DNA from: Vitellaria paradoxa
Taxonomy: Eukaryota > Streptophyta > Magnoliopsida > Ericales > Sapotaceae
DNA: 64,000 nucleotides
Assembly: GCA_019916065.1 (NCBI GenBank)
Contig: CM034241.1
Location: 7,647,920-7,711,919, forward strand
Direction: 5' to 3'
Shown: positions 48,099 through 60,810 of the stretch, one piece after another
Numbering within the stretch: the stretch's first letter is position 1
Layout of the letters: each line of letters starts with the position of its first letter
The notes under the pieces: generated by a model
Told to the model about the DNA's origin: nothing
Database searches by the model: none
The model's input: the letters and a program-made list of their open reading frames with translations, nothing else
Program-made: the position numbers and the translations under genes

Positions 48099-48103
48099 CT
48101 ATG

Positions 48104-49445
48104 CTATATGGAGCCATAGTCTTGTAGGGTTTGGTAGATTACTTAGCTTGTTACATTTGACAGATTACACTGTGGCATGAAGTGGCATTTTCTTGTATAA
48201 GCAACCTGTTGTTTTACAGGAATAAACATTTAATGAGGAACTTTAGACTTTGATGTTCAAATTCAGAAATTCAACACTGTCACATACTTCTCAGTTGTTA
48301 TTTCTTAGAATTTATGGTATCGCTTAAAATATGAAATTGCAAGAACCCCAAAATTACCCAAATGAAAAATTACCTAAATGGAAAAATTTAAGATATTAAC
48401 AATGTTTACTATATCATATTATGGGCTTGTTTGAAGCCTAAAAAAAAATCAAAAAACTTCAAAAGTTTTCAAATCCTCTCAATCACATTTTGCCACCTAT
48501 CATTATTACATCACATCAAACCTATCTTTTGGTTTTTTTTTTTTTTTGTTTCTTTTGGGACTCCAAACACATTCTATGTATATAAAAAGTAGAGTCTGCC
48601 AATGTCAAAGAATCAAGTCTTGCACAAGGTATGCTGCAATGTAAAAATTACTGAAAACATGAAGGAGTAAGGAATTAACTAGCTAGTGGTTTGTTAAGCT
48701 AGATTCTAAAATATCTTCAACCCAAAAATCACTAGCATCAGTTAAAAAACTTACATACTCAAAGAAGATTATTATCTAGTGCGTTTGAATATGTCAACAA
48801 GTAGTTTTCCTACAATATCAGGACATCATCATTGGTAATAAATAGTGTTTCCCATTCGAAGAAACAATAATAAAACTCCAAATTTAAAATGGAGTGATAA
48901 TTTAAAATGCCAACCTTAGGATGACTAAAGCTGACTTAAGATACAAAAGTGAGAGAAAAAAAAAACAGAAGAAAAGAAACGGAACCTATATTGACAAGTA
49001 AATACTGCCTTAGAGTACTCATCAAGAATGCAAGGTTTGAGCTTCATGTGCTTATAGATTGTTCCAACAATTATGCATTCCTTGCCTCTTTCGAGTTCTA
49101 GTACTGTACAGATTGCAAGAAAACAAACCTTGCATTCTTGGAATTGAGATATTCTTAGAATTCTACAATTATTGGCTCCTCAACATCACAGAATTGACAA
49201 GAATCAATTTTAGCTTTTATTCTAGCTATTATTACCAAAATAAAAATTACCTAAAAAGATTATAATATTTTTACAAATTAATTTTTATCCTCGACCACTT
49301 CACTCCATCATATCCTCCATTATTGACTTTCATGGTAGCCTCCATATTTTAATTTAAATTATTAATTCAATTATATTATTTATTTTTCATTTTTCATTTT
49401 CATCTTTTATTTTCTCCTTTATGCTATATTTGTAGGAAATTAAGG
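48104..49445. other. Intergenic region between Copia and CACTA remnants
   Basis: No gene seen. A possible small MITE remnant lies near 48425-48575 (GGGCTTGTTTGAAGCC ... GGGACTCCAAACACATTC). The open frame at 49059-49265 is short and unconvincing. Confidence 0.45.
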
Positions 49446-51110
49446 ATGTTAGACAAGAAATGGATTGAAGTTGATAATAGAGCAAGTACAGTGTATATTG
49501 ATGGAGTTGATCAATTTCTTGAGTTTGCATTTGGTCAACTTGGGGTTAGCGATAAAATTCGTTGTCTATGTAACATTTATAGGAATACTGCTTATAAGAA
49601 TTGACGTGACATAAGGTTTCACTTGTTCAAAAATGGATTTGTTAAAAGTTATAAAACATGAATGTTTCACGTGGAAAAACTTGGAGAAAGTTCAAATACA
49701 CTCAACATTGTTCGCAATGACAAAATGGGAAATTTGCATCAGAATGACATGATTAGAATGGTTCATGACACATTTGGTTTTGTAGATACAAGTGTTCAAG
49801 AAGTTGATGCTAATGTTGATCTATACCCCAACTCCAAGTTGTCTAAGCTTTCTTTTATCGTCAAGTTGCTACACGTGAAATGTCTCAACAACCTTAGTGA
49901 CACAGCAATCAATGATATGCTGAATTTACATAAAGAGTCTCTTCCAGAAAATGCATTGATCCCAAATTCTTGTTATCATGCAAGGAAGACTATTCGAGAT
50001 CTAGGTCTTGATTATATAAAAATACATGCCTGCAATAATGATTGCATTTTGTATTGGAGAGAGCATGAGCAGGCACAATCATGTCATGTATGTGGGCTCT
50101 CTCGTTGGAAAGATGAGAACAAGCGCAATAAAATTCCCTGTAAGGTTTTATGTCATTTTCCCTTAAAACCAAGACTCCAATAGTAGTTTCTGTCAAAAGA
50201 TATTGCTAAGGAAATGAGGTGGCATAAGGAGAAATGGGTGGATGATGGTAAGATGAGACACCCCGCAGACTCGATGGCTTGGAAATCATTTCATGAGCAA
50301 CACAAGTTATTTGCTGCAGATCCGAGAAATGTAAGGTTAGGTCTAACAAGTGACGGGTTCAATCCTTATGGTAATATGAGCACGTCATATAGTATATGGC
50401 CGGTGGTTTTAGTTCCGTATAATTTACCACCTTAGTTATGTATGAAGCATCCTTATTTCATGATGACACTTCTTATTCCAGGACCTAAGTCAGCTAAAAA
50501 TGATATTGACGTATATTTATAACCACTGATAAAAGAGTTAAAAGAGTTATGGGAAGATGGAATAAACTCATATGACGCATACGCACAACAAAATTTCAAG
50601 TTACATGCTGCTGTTTTATGGACAATTAATGATTTTTCGGCATATGGCAACTTATCAGGATGGTTGACCAAAGGAAAGTTAGCTTGCCCTTGCTGCCATA
50701 AACATACTTGTTCTACCTCTTTGCGAAACAAGTTATGTTATATGAACCATCGCCGCTTCTTGCCAATAAATCATGCTTGGCATAAAAATGAGAGGCCATT
50801 CAACGGAAAAGTCGAGGATCGACTTTCACCAACTTTGTTAACTGGGGATGAAATTCTTAATCAATTACAATCTTTTGATAATGTTATATTTGGGAAGGGT
50901 AGAAAGAGAAAGAGAAATGAGTTAAATATTATCTACAATTGAAAGAAGAAAAGTATATTCTTTGAATTGCCTTATTGGAAAACTCTCTTATTGCGGCACA
51001 ACCTCAATGTTATGCATATTGAAAGAAATGTGTCTGATAATATGCTGAACACAATAATGAATATAAAAGGAAAGACTAAAAGACACTATGAAGGACTTTG
51101 GGCCAACTGA
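49446..51110 (+). pseudogene. CACTA (En/Spm) TNP2-like transposase, 3'-truncated, eight in-frame stops
   Basis: One reading frame runs 554 codons from ATG 49446. The first 70 codons (KKWIEV, EFAFGQLG, FHLFKNGFV) are a transposase-associated domain. Later parts show TNP2 hallmarks: DMLNLHKESLPEN, MRWHKEKW, LGLTSDGFNPYG, MSTSYSIWPVVL, GNLSGWLTKGKLACP and LRHNLNVMHIERNV. Stops occur at 49602, 49659, 50181, 50184, 50433, 50520, 50940 and 51108, but there is no frameshift over 1.66 kb. Family proteins are longer, so the C-terminus is missing. No CACTA-type termini are seen near. It lies just upstream of the functional TFIIA gene. Confidence 0.9.
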
Positions 51111-51901
51111 CATATGTCTATGTACTTTACAAGTATTTTTATTTTAAAAATTTACCACTTAATCTAGAATTTAGTCACACATATATTGAGAAAAATCAAT
51201 TAAAATAATTACGGAAAGGGCTAGAGAACAACCAATGAACGAGCATATCAAGAAAGTATTTTGAACTATAATAAAAATCATTTAGTGTAATATAGTAATA
51301 GTTACAAGTTTAAAGCAATTGCCAACAAATGTTTCATTTGCTATTATTTTCATTTATGTTATTTTGTTCAGTTACATTAATTATTTATTTAAAATTCAAA
51401 AAAAAATTCATAAACAAAATTTTTATCCAACAAATGTTTTATTTAAATTTATTTTCATATATAAGTAAAATTTGCCTTTTACATTCATAATAAAAATAAT
51501 AAATAAAAATGATGGAATATATGATATATATTTACCCACATTTAATTTATTTTTTTTATTTTTTTAATAAATATATTTTGAATTACAATAGTTACCTAAC
51601 TTATTTATAAAAGAAAAAGTTTCCGCGAATTTGAATTTTACAAATTAACCTTTTTTTGTTTTCAATTCGAGATATACCTGGCTTATTTATAAAAGAAAAA
51701 GCTCCAGCGAATTTGAATTTTATAAATTAACTTTTTTTGTTTTTAATTCGAGATATTTATTTATTTTAGTTTTTATGTTTTTTTTTTTAGAATAATAAAC
51801 AATTCAAATAATTTAGGGGAAAGCTTCGGGGCATTTTAGTCTATCCAAAAATTTTCCATGAGGCCGCTCCCCTATATAAGGTTACAGCTACAAAATTAGG
51901 G

Positions 51902-51909
51902 TATAAAAG
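51902..51909 (+). promoter_or_regulatory. TATA box of the TFIIA gamma gene
   Basis: TATAAAAG about 30-40 bp ahead of a CT-rich leader. Another weaker TATATAAG lies at 51873-51880. A long CT microsatellite (about 51980-52021) falls in the probable 5' leader, and a likely leader intron ends at TTGGGGGCAG (52270-52279). Confidence 0.6.
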
Positions 51910-51980
51910 GCTGTCTCCCTCTCATTCTTCTCACACTCCGCTCTCGTGGTTCTCAACGGACCCAACAATCCGTTACTGGT

Positions 51981-52020
<40 letters not shown>

Positions 52021-52297
52021 GATCGACTGTAACTTGTAACATTCACATCTTCATCAACCATTTATCTGGATTAGAATTCGCATAGATATATAATAATCTG
52101 CATATATCGACAGTTCTTATGTTTGTTTCTACATTTTTCTTGCGATCGGGTGTGCTTGTATGCATATTTATATGTATATGTATATATTTACCCGTAATTA
52201 ATTATCTTTCCAAAGAATAGAAGTTGTTTTGTTTTGTGATTTGTGGTTTGATTTTTTGATTCAAACGACTTGGGGGCAGATCTTGATACGGAAAACA

Positions 52298-55200
52298 ATG
52301 GCGACGTTTGAACTGTATCGTAGGTCGACTATTGGTATGTGCTTGACCGAAACATTGGACGAGATGGTTTCGAACGGGATTCTTAGTCCTGAGCTCGCCA
52401 TCCAAGTCCTTGTTCAGTTCGACCAGGTTAATTTAGTGATCTTTCAATATGTATATTATATGAGATCTATCTATCCGTGTAGAATCTTGTATATGATTTT
52501 TGACATATATATATATATATATATACTTTTTAATTTGGATTTCAGTCAATGACTGAAGCTCTGGAATCCCAAGTTAAAAGCAAGGTATCCATTAAGGTAA
52601 AGATTCTTTCTATAAGCTTTGCCAGTATTTTTGTCCCCGTTGATCCTGGATAATTAGCTAGCCACAAATTGCTTGATGTTTTTTTGAATTGTATTGAGAA
52701 AGTAAATTTGAATTTTCATGGGAATAACTTGGAGCAAACTTGTGTTGGCTGCATTGGTTAACAAGACTGACTCATAACCGTATTTCGAAGCTTCAAAATA
52801 AGGCAAGGAACGAATTAAACCATAAACATATTGATTTCCATAAAATTAATGCCTAAAAAAAAGTAAATGCCCCCCAAGGAACATAAATTTACACATGAAA
52901 CCAAGAAAAGTTCAACTGAAAGCTTATCACAGAGGCAAAAGTCAAATAAGGAAAGCCCAAATACCTTGGAATCGGACATGTTCCCAATACTAGGGAGGCT
53001 TATCACACGGCCGTGGTTCCTTCGTCTGTTCTGCCTGTCTTTCATGTGCTTAAGACTGGTTTCTTCCATGTAAATAGATTAAAAATATATATATGTAAAT
53101 GGATTAAAATATATATATATATATATATATATCAACCTTGTTAAAATAATAAATCAACAATGAACCAGTATAATGTGCCTTTCTTTACGTAATTCCTATA
53201 AAGGGTACATTTTTTTTTTTTTTTTATGTGGCCTTTAATGCACACACAATCTAAAACAAAGTATGAAAACAGGAACAAATGTAAATCTATTTCACTATTA
53301 CATGTTACACGATATGCATAATTTGTGTTCACATGCGCACTCCTTCTACATTGAGGTTTGAATTGTCCAATGACAACTATTGAGGTCCATATAAGAACAT
53401 TAAAACTCTATGTTTTTAAATGATTGGAAAAGGCATCACCACCTAGTCTAAAGGTATTGGATCAAGTCATCCCAACCTTATCTCTCCTAGTAAATAACTT
53501 AGGTTTTGTTAATATTAAAAGATTGAATAATTGATTTTATTTCTGTTTTTTAGATGGGCTTAAAGACTTGTTAGCGGTGTTGCGTCTTGTATAATTTGTC
53601 ATATCTTGTGGAGTATGTTTGAAATTTTAACCACGGAAAAGGAAAAAGTTCAACATGATTCATGTTAGCACTTGTGGTCTTTTGGTTTCATAACTTATTA
53701 ATGTGTATATTTTTTAAGTCTTTTAACTGACATATCTTTCAAAGATAAATCCAGGGACATAGATTTTAGGCAACTTCTAATAGAGAGTTGTACCTCATCT
53801 TAACTCTTAACTTTGCTATGCCTTTGAGTGGTAATACTATATTTTAAGTCTGTAATGCTTCAAGGATTAAGCAGTTTCTCTTGTGAAAAACCCGACTACG
53901 ACAATTAAAGTTGAGTGTTTAAGTTTTAAAGACTAGGGTAGGCTACCGCAGCAACCTTCTTTGTTATTCTCTCTCTCCATCTTTTATTGTTCTTCTTTAT
54001 CCATTTTCCTCTCCTGTTCAGTTTGGAGGCAGGTGTAGAATTAGTCACATTCAGGGCGAGGGGCCCTTCACTTGACCTTGATCACATACCCCATTCCAGC
54101 CCTAAGATATGCTGCCAAAATATATTTATGTATATATAATAACTCAAGTACAACATGTAATCATGAAGTCTAATCTTGATTGGACAACCTTTTGAGAGAG
54201 AGCCTGTGAGCATGTTGGTGCAGAGAGAAAATTACAGAGGGACTTGAATTATCTGAATTCTACCAGAATCTCCTTGTAAAATTTAGTTTTCAAATAACTG
54301 CAATAGGGAAGTTGGGTTAAATATTTGAGGTACCTTTGTTGGACTGGACAAGGAGATCCTCCTCTAAGAACCCTTCAAGCTCGATCATGGACTAGTTGTT
54401 GGTCTTCACTTTCACTGCCACCGGCATCCCTATGTGGGTCTCCTTTGCCCACCAATTGATGGTGCTATTCTCCAGTTCTGAACTCCAAAACAGATTACAC
54501 AAAATCAACCCAGACGCTAAATATGTGTTCTTGTGAGCTGAGCTGTATTCATTACTGAGTACCCAAAAGGAGAACACAAAATGGATAAAGAAAAAATGAA
54601 GAATGAGACCGTGGGAAGGAAATGGAATCTTCCGAAAGTTGTTTCTCAAAGAACTTGAACAAGGCGAATTGGTTTTAAGTATTTGGTCTTTGAAAGGTCT
54701 CCTTCAAGTCTGTTAGTCAAAGCATCAAAGTTGATCAACCTTGTGAGGTTTTTGAATGCAAATGAAAATTTTTATGGTGATCTTGTTTGCGTATAGCTCA
54801 AGACGCCAAAGATTGTTTTCTTTTTGTTGATTTCCTCTTGAATTTTCTGAGTGAAATAATTATATGAAAGGTCAAGAATTTGGAGCACAGTGAAATTTCG
54901 AATTCCTTCAAGAATTTGTCATGCGATGTTACAGTTTGTGAGGTAGAGCCAATAAAATTTGTCAAGGTTTAAAACTTCCAAAGGAATTGAACTTCTTTCA
55001 AATGGGTTATCACACCGGTTTAAGAATTTGGGGCTTGTGAGATTTTCTAGTGAAATCTGCAAAAATTTCCCAAAAAATCCATTGGGCAGACTTTCCCAAG
55101 AGAGGTTTTTTTGGGGAGACGATGAGAATAAATTGGAGATACAATACGGGGGGATCTTTATAGAGAGATAAACTTATTTATTTTGTTGGTTAAATTTGGA

Positions 55201-58200
55201 CCATCAAATTTAATTGATTACAAACTAACAATTAAAAATGAAATACAACTAATCCTCTTGTGCCAAAGGCACTGAAGGCCCCCGAGGGTGGTGGGCGGGA
55301 CAGGAAGGAGCCTCTGAACAACCTGATGAATCGCGTTAAGTGTGCTTTTCTGGCGTCTTTGAGTTTATGTTATGAGCCAACCTTTCAAACCTAATAACTG
55401 TAAGCCAAACACAGAAATACGTCTTTTTACTAAAAGCATTTATAAGAGAATAAACATGTGACTTTTGCAATGTTACAAAACGCTCACTTTTCATTCTCAA
55501 AGTCCAAAACTTCTATAATTAAAATGAAATTCTTGCGAGATGTTACATGAAACATATTTTTTTTCTTTTTTTTTTCACCTTTCTCAAGAAGGGTGTTATG
55601 ATCACTATTTTAAAAACCATACTAGAGTCTAGGTTGTTGGGTCAAGAAATAGACTTTATAGAAGTTGTAATAATAGTTAAATTGAGCTATCTCTTCACTA
55701 ACAACTTTCATCCAACTCCACATTATTAGTCAAGATACCTTTAGTAATATTTATTTGTAGAAGCAACAACTGCATAGAAGCACAGACACCGATATTTTAC
55801 ATGCAATGTGATACAGACACTTGACATGGACGTTGCCTAATATTAGTTAATCAAGTTCGTTTATCTTATTGAAAGACATCTCTAGCAATAGGTTCCCAAA
55901 TACAGTTGAAATTTTACCATGTGAACCAATTTCTTTGACTGGATTTTTATGCCTAGTTGATAATTAGGCTCTGTTTGGGAAGAAAAAGCTATTTTTTTTC
56001 AATTGTCTTTTAAAAAGTTAATTCTTTTGTGTTTGGGAAGGGAAAAAAAACTAACTTTTGGCTACTAGCTTTTTAGACATATTTGCCTTCTATGATTTGA
56101 AAGAACCTAAAAGTGCGATAGAGTAATTATGATCATTTCAGAAAAAGCCAAAAAATTGAGTAGCCAAAAGCCAACTTTTAGATAGTGATATCAAACAGTG
56201 CCTAACATCCATATAGAAAATCGTTGGGAAACCATTATATTGTGAGAAAACCTGGCATCTACACAATGGCAGATGAAGGGCCGTCTAGTGTTCTAGGAAG
56301 CACAGTGTGTAGACTGACTAAGGGCCATGTCTAGTGTTCTAGCAAAGCAAAGGCAATCTCTTGGAGGCTTGTGCATGCGTGTTAGATACTTTTCAGACGC
56401 TTGTTGGACATGCAGTTGAGCTTGTCCTTTCTTTTTCGATTATCTTTTGGCTTCAGACACCCTTTTAAGTGCACACAAGACCCAATTATTTGCATGCCTT
56501 TAGACAACTTTCTATTACTTAATTTTCTTTCAACGCCATTTTAATTCACTTTGTTAAGCATATTCAAGTTGATAGCATTGTAGTAGCTAATCCTACAGTA
56601 ACTTGACGGAGTTGTAATTATCTAATTCGGTTTGGAGGCCCTTGCCTGTTAACAGAGTATGTCATTGAGTTTATTTTATTTTATTTTTTATCATAACATG
56701 TCTAATTTAGTTTGGAGGCCCTTACTTCTTTTTTTTTTTTTTTTAAATATGTGCCTGGTTTTTTTTTAAAGAAAATTGTATTTTTTTCAAAAATCGCTTG
56801 AGCTGTATGGAATGAGACTTACTAGAAGTTCCTGTGGGCTCTTATTTTCCTGTCACTTTTTTTTTTTTTTTTTGTCGTCTTGCTCACCTGCTTTCACTCT
56901 TCCACCTAGGGCTTGATCTTAGTGCTTTTTCGGGTAATTTTCTGTGGATTTTCTTCATTTTTAGGCCTGTCACTCATCATGTGTAGGGTTGAACATTGTG
57001 CTCATGGTGCATTTTCTTCACGTACTTTTGCCAAGTCAATGAGTAAAAGCTCTGCTCATGTTCCCAATCTACTTTTCCTACATCCACTTCTATTACTAAA
57101 GATTGTGCTTGTGATCATCCACTTCAGGTAATGTCTCCATTTCTAGGACGCAATCCATGGGTAGGCAAGTTCAAATCTTTAATAATGATGTTGACAAGGA
57201 GAGATACCTTCTCTATTTTTAAAGATAGGTCAGTTTTGATTGAGAATGCTGTGCGCATTGTGGACTTATATGAGACCCTCATTCTTGGTTACTTTGAGGC
57301 ACGGGATTGGAAACCCATTTTGAATTTTCAGGGTGAGGTTGCAGGTTCCATGATCTGGGAATTTCATGCATTCCATGTTTTTGTGCATCATCCCAATAAT
57401 AAATTCAGGCCCATTTCCTATGTATGTGGCATTGACATCTGCTTGTCTGTTGATGACATCACATTGTCTTTGCCTTCTTCTCCATCTTCCATCTACTTTT
57501 CCTGAAGCGTACTGTCAGATTGTCATAACAAATTGAGTCAGAATTTAGTATCTATCCACTTCAGGTAATATATCCACTTCCAGGATACAATCCATGGGTA
57601 GGCAAGTTCAAATCTTTAATAACGATGGTGACAAGGATAGATACCTTCTCTATTTTTAAAGAAATGTCAGTTTTGTACATCATCCCAATGATAAATTCAG
57701 GCTCATTTCCTTTTTACGTGGCATTGATATCTGATTGTCTGCAGATGACATCCCCATCATCCATCTACTTTTCCTGAAGTGCACTGTCAGATTGATGATA
57801 TTGCTTTTTGTCATAATGTCTTGCTGCGACAAGAAAGTCTAGTTTATCTTTACAAATTGAGTCAGAATTTAGGATCCTCAATATCATTTATACAAATTGG
57901 AAACCCATTTTAGATTTTGTGGGTGAGGTTTCAGTTTCGCTACTTCATGAATTTCATGTATGCCATGTTCTTGTACATCCCAATGACAAATTTAGGATCA
58001 TTTCCTATGTACGTGGCATTGACATCTGATTGTCTGCCGATGACTCACGTTTTCTTAGCATTCTTCCCCGCCAATCTACCTTTTATGAAGCATACTGTCA
58101 GATTGATGATATTGCCTCCACTATTTGTCATAATGGGGTTGGCTGGCTGTGAAAAGAAAGTCTAGTTTATCATAGCAATCTGAATCAGAATTTTAGGATC

Positions 58201-59371
58201 CTCAATCTCATTTGTGCATACATTATGGATTCTAACAGTGATCGTTCTGATTTGAGAGTGTGTGGAGTGCAATTAGTTCATGCCATTACAAATGGTGTTC
58301 CCATGGACCTCCCAGCCTACAACTTCTCACTGATTCTGCGGGTTGGCCCAGCCGACAATTGAATGGTGGACCTTCTTTTGGAATTATGTTGACTCAAATT
58401 CTCTCACCCCTTAGAGCATCCGTAGCTGCTAATGAGTTATGAGCAGAAGATGAAATCCAAACCAGCTATTTTGTGCTGCCACTCTCTCTCTTAACCGCTC
58501 ACATATTCTTGGTGACCTGGACATAGCAATATCAGAGGCTGAGGAGGAGGATGTCGTTGAGTGGCAGCTGCTTGTAATGATTCTAATGCTTCTGAAAAGT
58601 TCTCGAGTCATCAGATACAACAGTTTGAGCTGAAGTTTTTCTTTTGTTCTGTTCCTTCCACCTCCCCCCCCCCCCAAAAAAAAAAAAAAACCATCCCTAG
58701 CCTCTCGGGTCAAGTTTTGGCAGTTCGTGTCCACATTTCATTGTTATGGTTTAACTTTCAGTTGCCCTCAATTATGGAGTCAGGCTTGGGCTCTGTTTCT
58801 ATTTTTGGTTTCGTGATTTTGGATTTTAACTAACCTAGTCCCACTGCCAGCTCATGAAAATTTGGAGTAATTGCAGTAGGATTACTAACTCTCTTGGTCA
58901 GGTTGCGATTTGTTGATTGCCACTTAAACCCTCTCCAAGCAACAACAGACTCTCATGTTATTTTAGCTCGTAATTGTTCCTTGCTTGCACTTTATTCAAC
59001 TAACTCAACAAAGTCCGAGTCCCAAACTAGTCATAGTCGGTTACATGAATTTTGTTTTTCCATCCATTTACGCTCTCTGGTGAGATTATATAAAATGTAT
59101 TCAGTATACGTTGTTATTGGCAATGTATATGTACTGCTGCTCTCCTATTTAATTTTTGCATTGACGCATGCTCTAAAGCTACAACTAGCGGTTAATTTTT
59201 TTTTTTAATTTTGTGATTATTTTGTTACAGGGACATCTGCACACCTACAGATTCTGCGACAATGTTTGGACCTTCATTTTACAAGATGCAACTTTTAAGA
59301 ATGAGGACAGCCAGGAAAATGTTGGCCGGGTTAAGATAGTGGCTTGCGACTCGAAGCTGCTCTCGCAATGA
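52298..59371 (+). CDS. TFIIA-gamma: Transcription initiation factor IIA gamma (small) subunit, three coding exons, intact
   Basis: Exons 52298-52426, 52546-52596 and 59231-59371 join in frame (GT-AG throughout) to 106 residues plus TGA, exactly the usual plant length. Sequence hallmarks: MATFELYRRSTIGMCLTETL, LSPELAIQVLVQFDQSMTEA, VKSKVSIKGHLHTYRFCDNV, WTFILQDATFKNED and VGRVKIVACDSKLLSQ. The protein is a core partner in the TFIIA complex, which stabilises TBP on TATA promoters in the nucleus; the N-terminal half forms the helical bundle and the C-terminal half the beta barrel. Residue 39 is Val, the position altered in the rice xa5 resistance allele. Intron 1 is 119 bp; intron 2 is 6634 bp and contains an antisense LRR-kinase fragment and transposon-derived sequence. 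Two dead 5' copies lie at 10710-11005 and 33180-33230. Confidence 0.95.
54165..55090 (-). pseudogene. LRR receptor-kinase fragment in TFIIA intron 2, copy 3
   Basis: Antisense to TFIIA. It corresponds to 8457-9370 and 30929-31845, with the same few LRR repeats and the same intervening non-LRR segment. Being in the functional gene, this is probably the parental insertion. No kinase domain. Confidence 0.72.
55256..56899 (+). other. TFIIA intron 2, unique part
   Basis: No counterpart in the two duplicated blocks. AT-rich with poly-T runs; a possible hAT/MITE-like string lies near 55960-56200 (TAGGCTCTGTTTGGGAAG ... AAACAGTGCCTAA). No gene is recognised. Confidence 0.45.
56900..58560 (+). pseudogene. 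Putative plant-transposon-protein domain remnant in TFIIA intron 2
   Basis: Translation gives DWKPILNFQGEVAGSMIWEF, NNKFRPISYVCGIDICLS, VHAITNGVPMDLP and PSFGIMLTQILSPL. This pattern resembles the domain often labelled putative plant transposon protein, found in retroelement-associated open frames. The first part is repeated about three times in degraded tandem form (57120-57510, 57560-57790, 57900-58120, each with AATCCATGGGTAGGCAAG or GTGGCATTGA landmarks). Stops and shifts are frequent. The family match is from memory of the motif pattern and is moderate. Confidence 0.5.
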
Positions 59372-60810
59372 GAAGCAACGCACCGAAAACCGCATGGTAA
59401 GAGGAGATCTCTTGTTTATTTCTCGGGTTTTTAAGTTCCAGTCAAGTTGCAGTTGCGGAGAGTGGAAATGGAACGCTATTTGTATAACCGACCCATCAAA
59501 ACCCAGCAGATATTACTATATACTGGATGTTACTGAATCATGCCAATGCTGTAACGCGTATATGGGTAATTTGTCGGATCTTTAGTTTCATATAGATTGT
59601 AATGCATTTGATATCCTCCCAACTTGATTATATGTTTTTTGATTCTCCTCTTTATCGTCCGAACGCACGCCATTGTTGTGATTTCTAGCCTAATAACCAT
59701 GTTGAGGAGATTGGAGAAATGGGTTTTTTTGGGTATTTTGTAGAAATAAAATTTGTCCGTTGAAATTGGCATGTGTCATGACATAAACTGTCGGTAAAAC
59801 AGTGGGTGAACTTAAATAATGGATATCAATGGTGGTTTAAAACTGTAATTAAAAAAAATATATATAGTAATAGGGGCTGGCAATTCAAATTGCCTTTATT
59901 AATAAATATGACTAAATTTACTAGTGAAAATTTTTAATTATGACGCAATATACTAGTTGATATGATCATTTAATTTATTAGTTAATCAAATAATTTTTAT
60001 TATAAACTATAATCAAATATTTACTTTTTAGCAAGAAAGGAATATAAAAAAAAAAACAATTATTTAATGTTTTAGAATTTATTACGAATGACCTAATTTG
60101 TTTCTAATATCACTCGTTGCAACGTATCTAAGTCATAATTGACCATATGACTGAAAAATCATTTACCAATGCTCAGTATTTGAATCATTAATAATACTTA
60201 GTAACAAAGTTATTTTTACGAAGTATAATTAACGTACAATATATAATTAATAATAATGTTTTTAATTTAAGTTATTTTTATAATATCAGTCAAAAAAATT
60301 TTTAATACATTTTTAATGAATGTATTGTAGTTTATGATATTAATGAATGTAAAGCGAGTTTATTTTCTCTTTTACTCGTTTGTGTAGTGATTCACTATAA
60401 TTATAAATTTTACAAATCTTAAATGAATCAAAATTAAAAGCATAAAGAAAAAAATACTTAAAAATAATTAGGCTTGGGAAAAAGTATAAAAATTATTAAA
60501 TATTAATTAAATTTAAGAAATACAACTTCTTTGGCAATAACAACTCTTAAGTATATTTAAAATTTAAAAACACAAAGAAAAAAGCACAAATATTGACTAA
60601 ACTTAGGAGTATTTTTTAATATAACAATTTAATTTTAAATTTAAATTAGTCAGGTTAATTATTCAATTAAATTTTTTAATAATATTTAATATTTGAGTTA
60701 TTTTTATAAAGTACAATATGCAAGAAACGATTAATAATAATAATAGTAATATTTTTAATTGGGTAAGTTTACCAAATCACTCTTGCACTCTACTTTAATT
60801 TTTTTTATTT
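59372..60810 (+). other. TFIIA 3' untranslated region and AT-rich intergenic sequence
   Basis: The first few hundred bases are the probable TFIIA 3' UTR, possibly with a 3'-UTR intron donor at CATGGTAAGAG (59393-59403). After about 59800 the sequence is AT-rich without genes. Confidence 0.5.

Larger units (their letters stand above)
45733..48103 (-). mobile_element. Short non-autonomous Ty1/Copia element
   Basis: Two LTRs (45738-46117, 47720-48098) flank a 1.6 kb internal region, and the whole is bordered by a perfect 5-bp duplication CTATG (45733-45737, 48099-48103). The primer site and polypurine tract place transcription on the minus strand. The internal region holds gag, zinc knuckle, protease and the start of the gag-pre-integrase region, but integrase, reverse transcriptase and RNase H are absent. 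It must rely on another element's enzymes. Confidence 0.95.
51325..55255 (+). repeat. TFIIA-5'/LRR block, copy 3 (functional locus)
   Basis: Colinear, in opposite orientation, with 8256-15120 (minus its insertion) and 30730-33940. Homology with the other two copies ends near 55255 within TFIIA intron 2; in copies 1 and 2 the next bases are the RPA43 start region. This copy alone continues into TFIIA exon 3, so it is the probable source. Confidence 0.85.

Noticed and set aside
57131..57505. 124-codon open frame as a possible small gene
   Set aside because: Repeated in degraded form just downstream and within a decayed plant-transposon-protein region inside a TFIIA intron.
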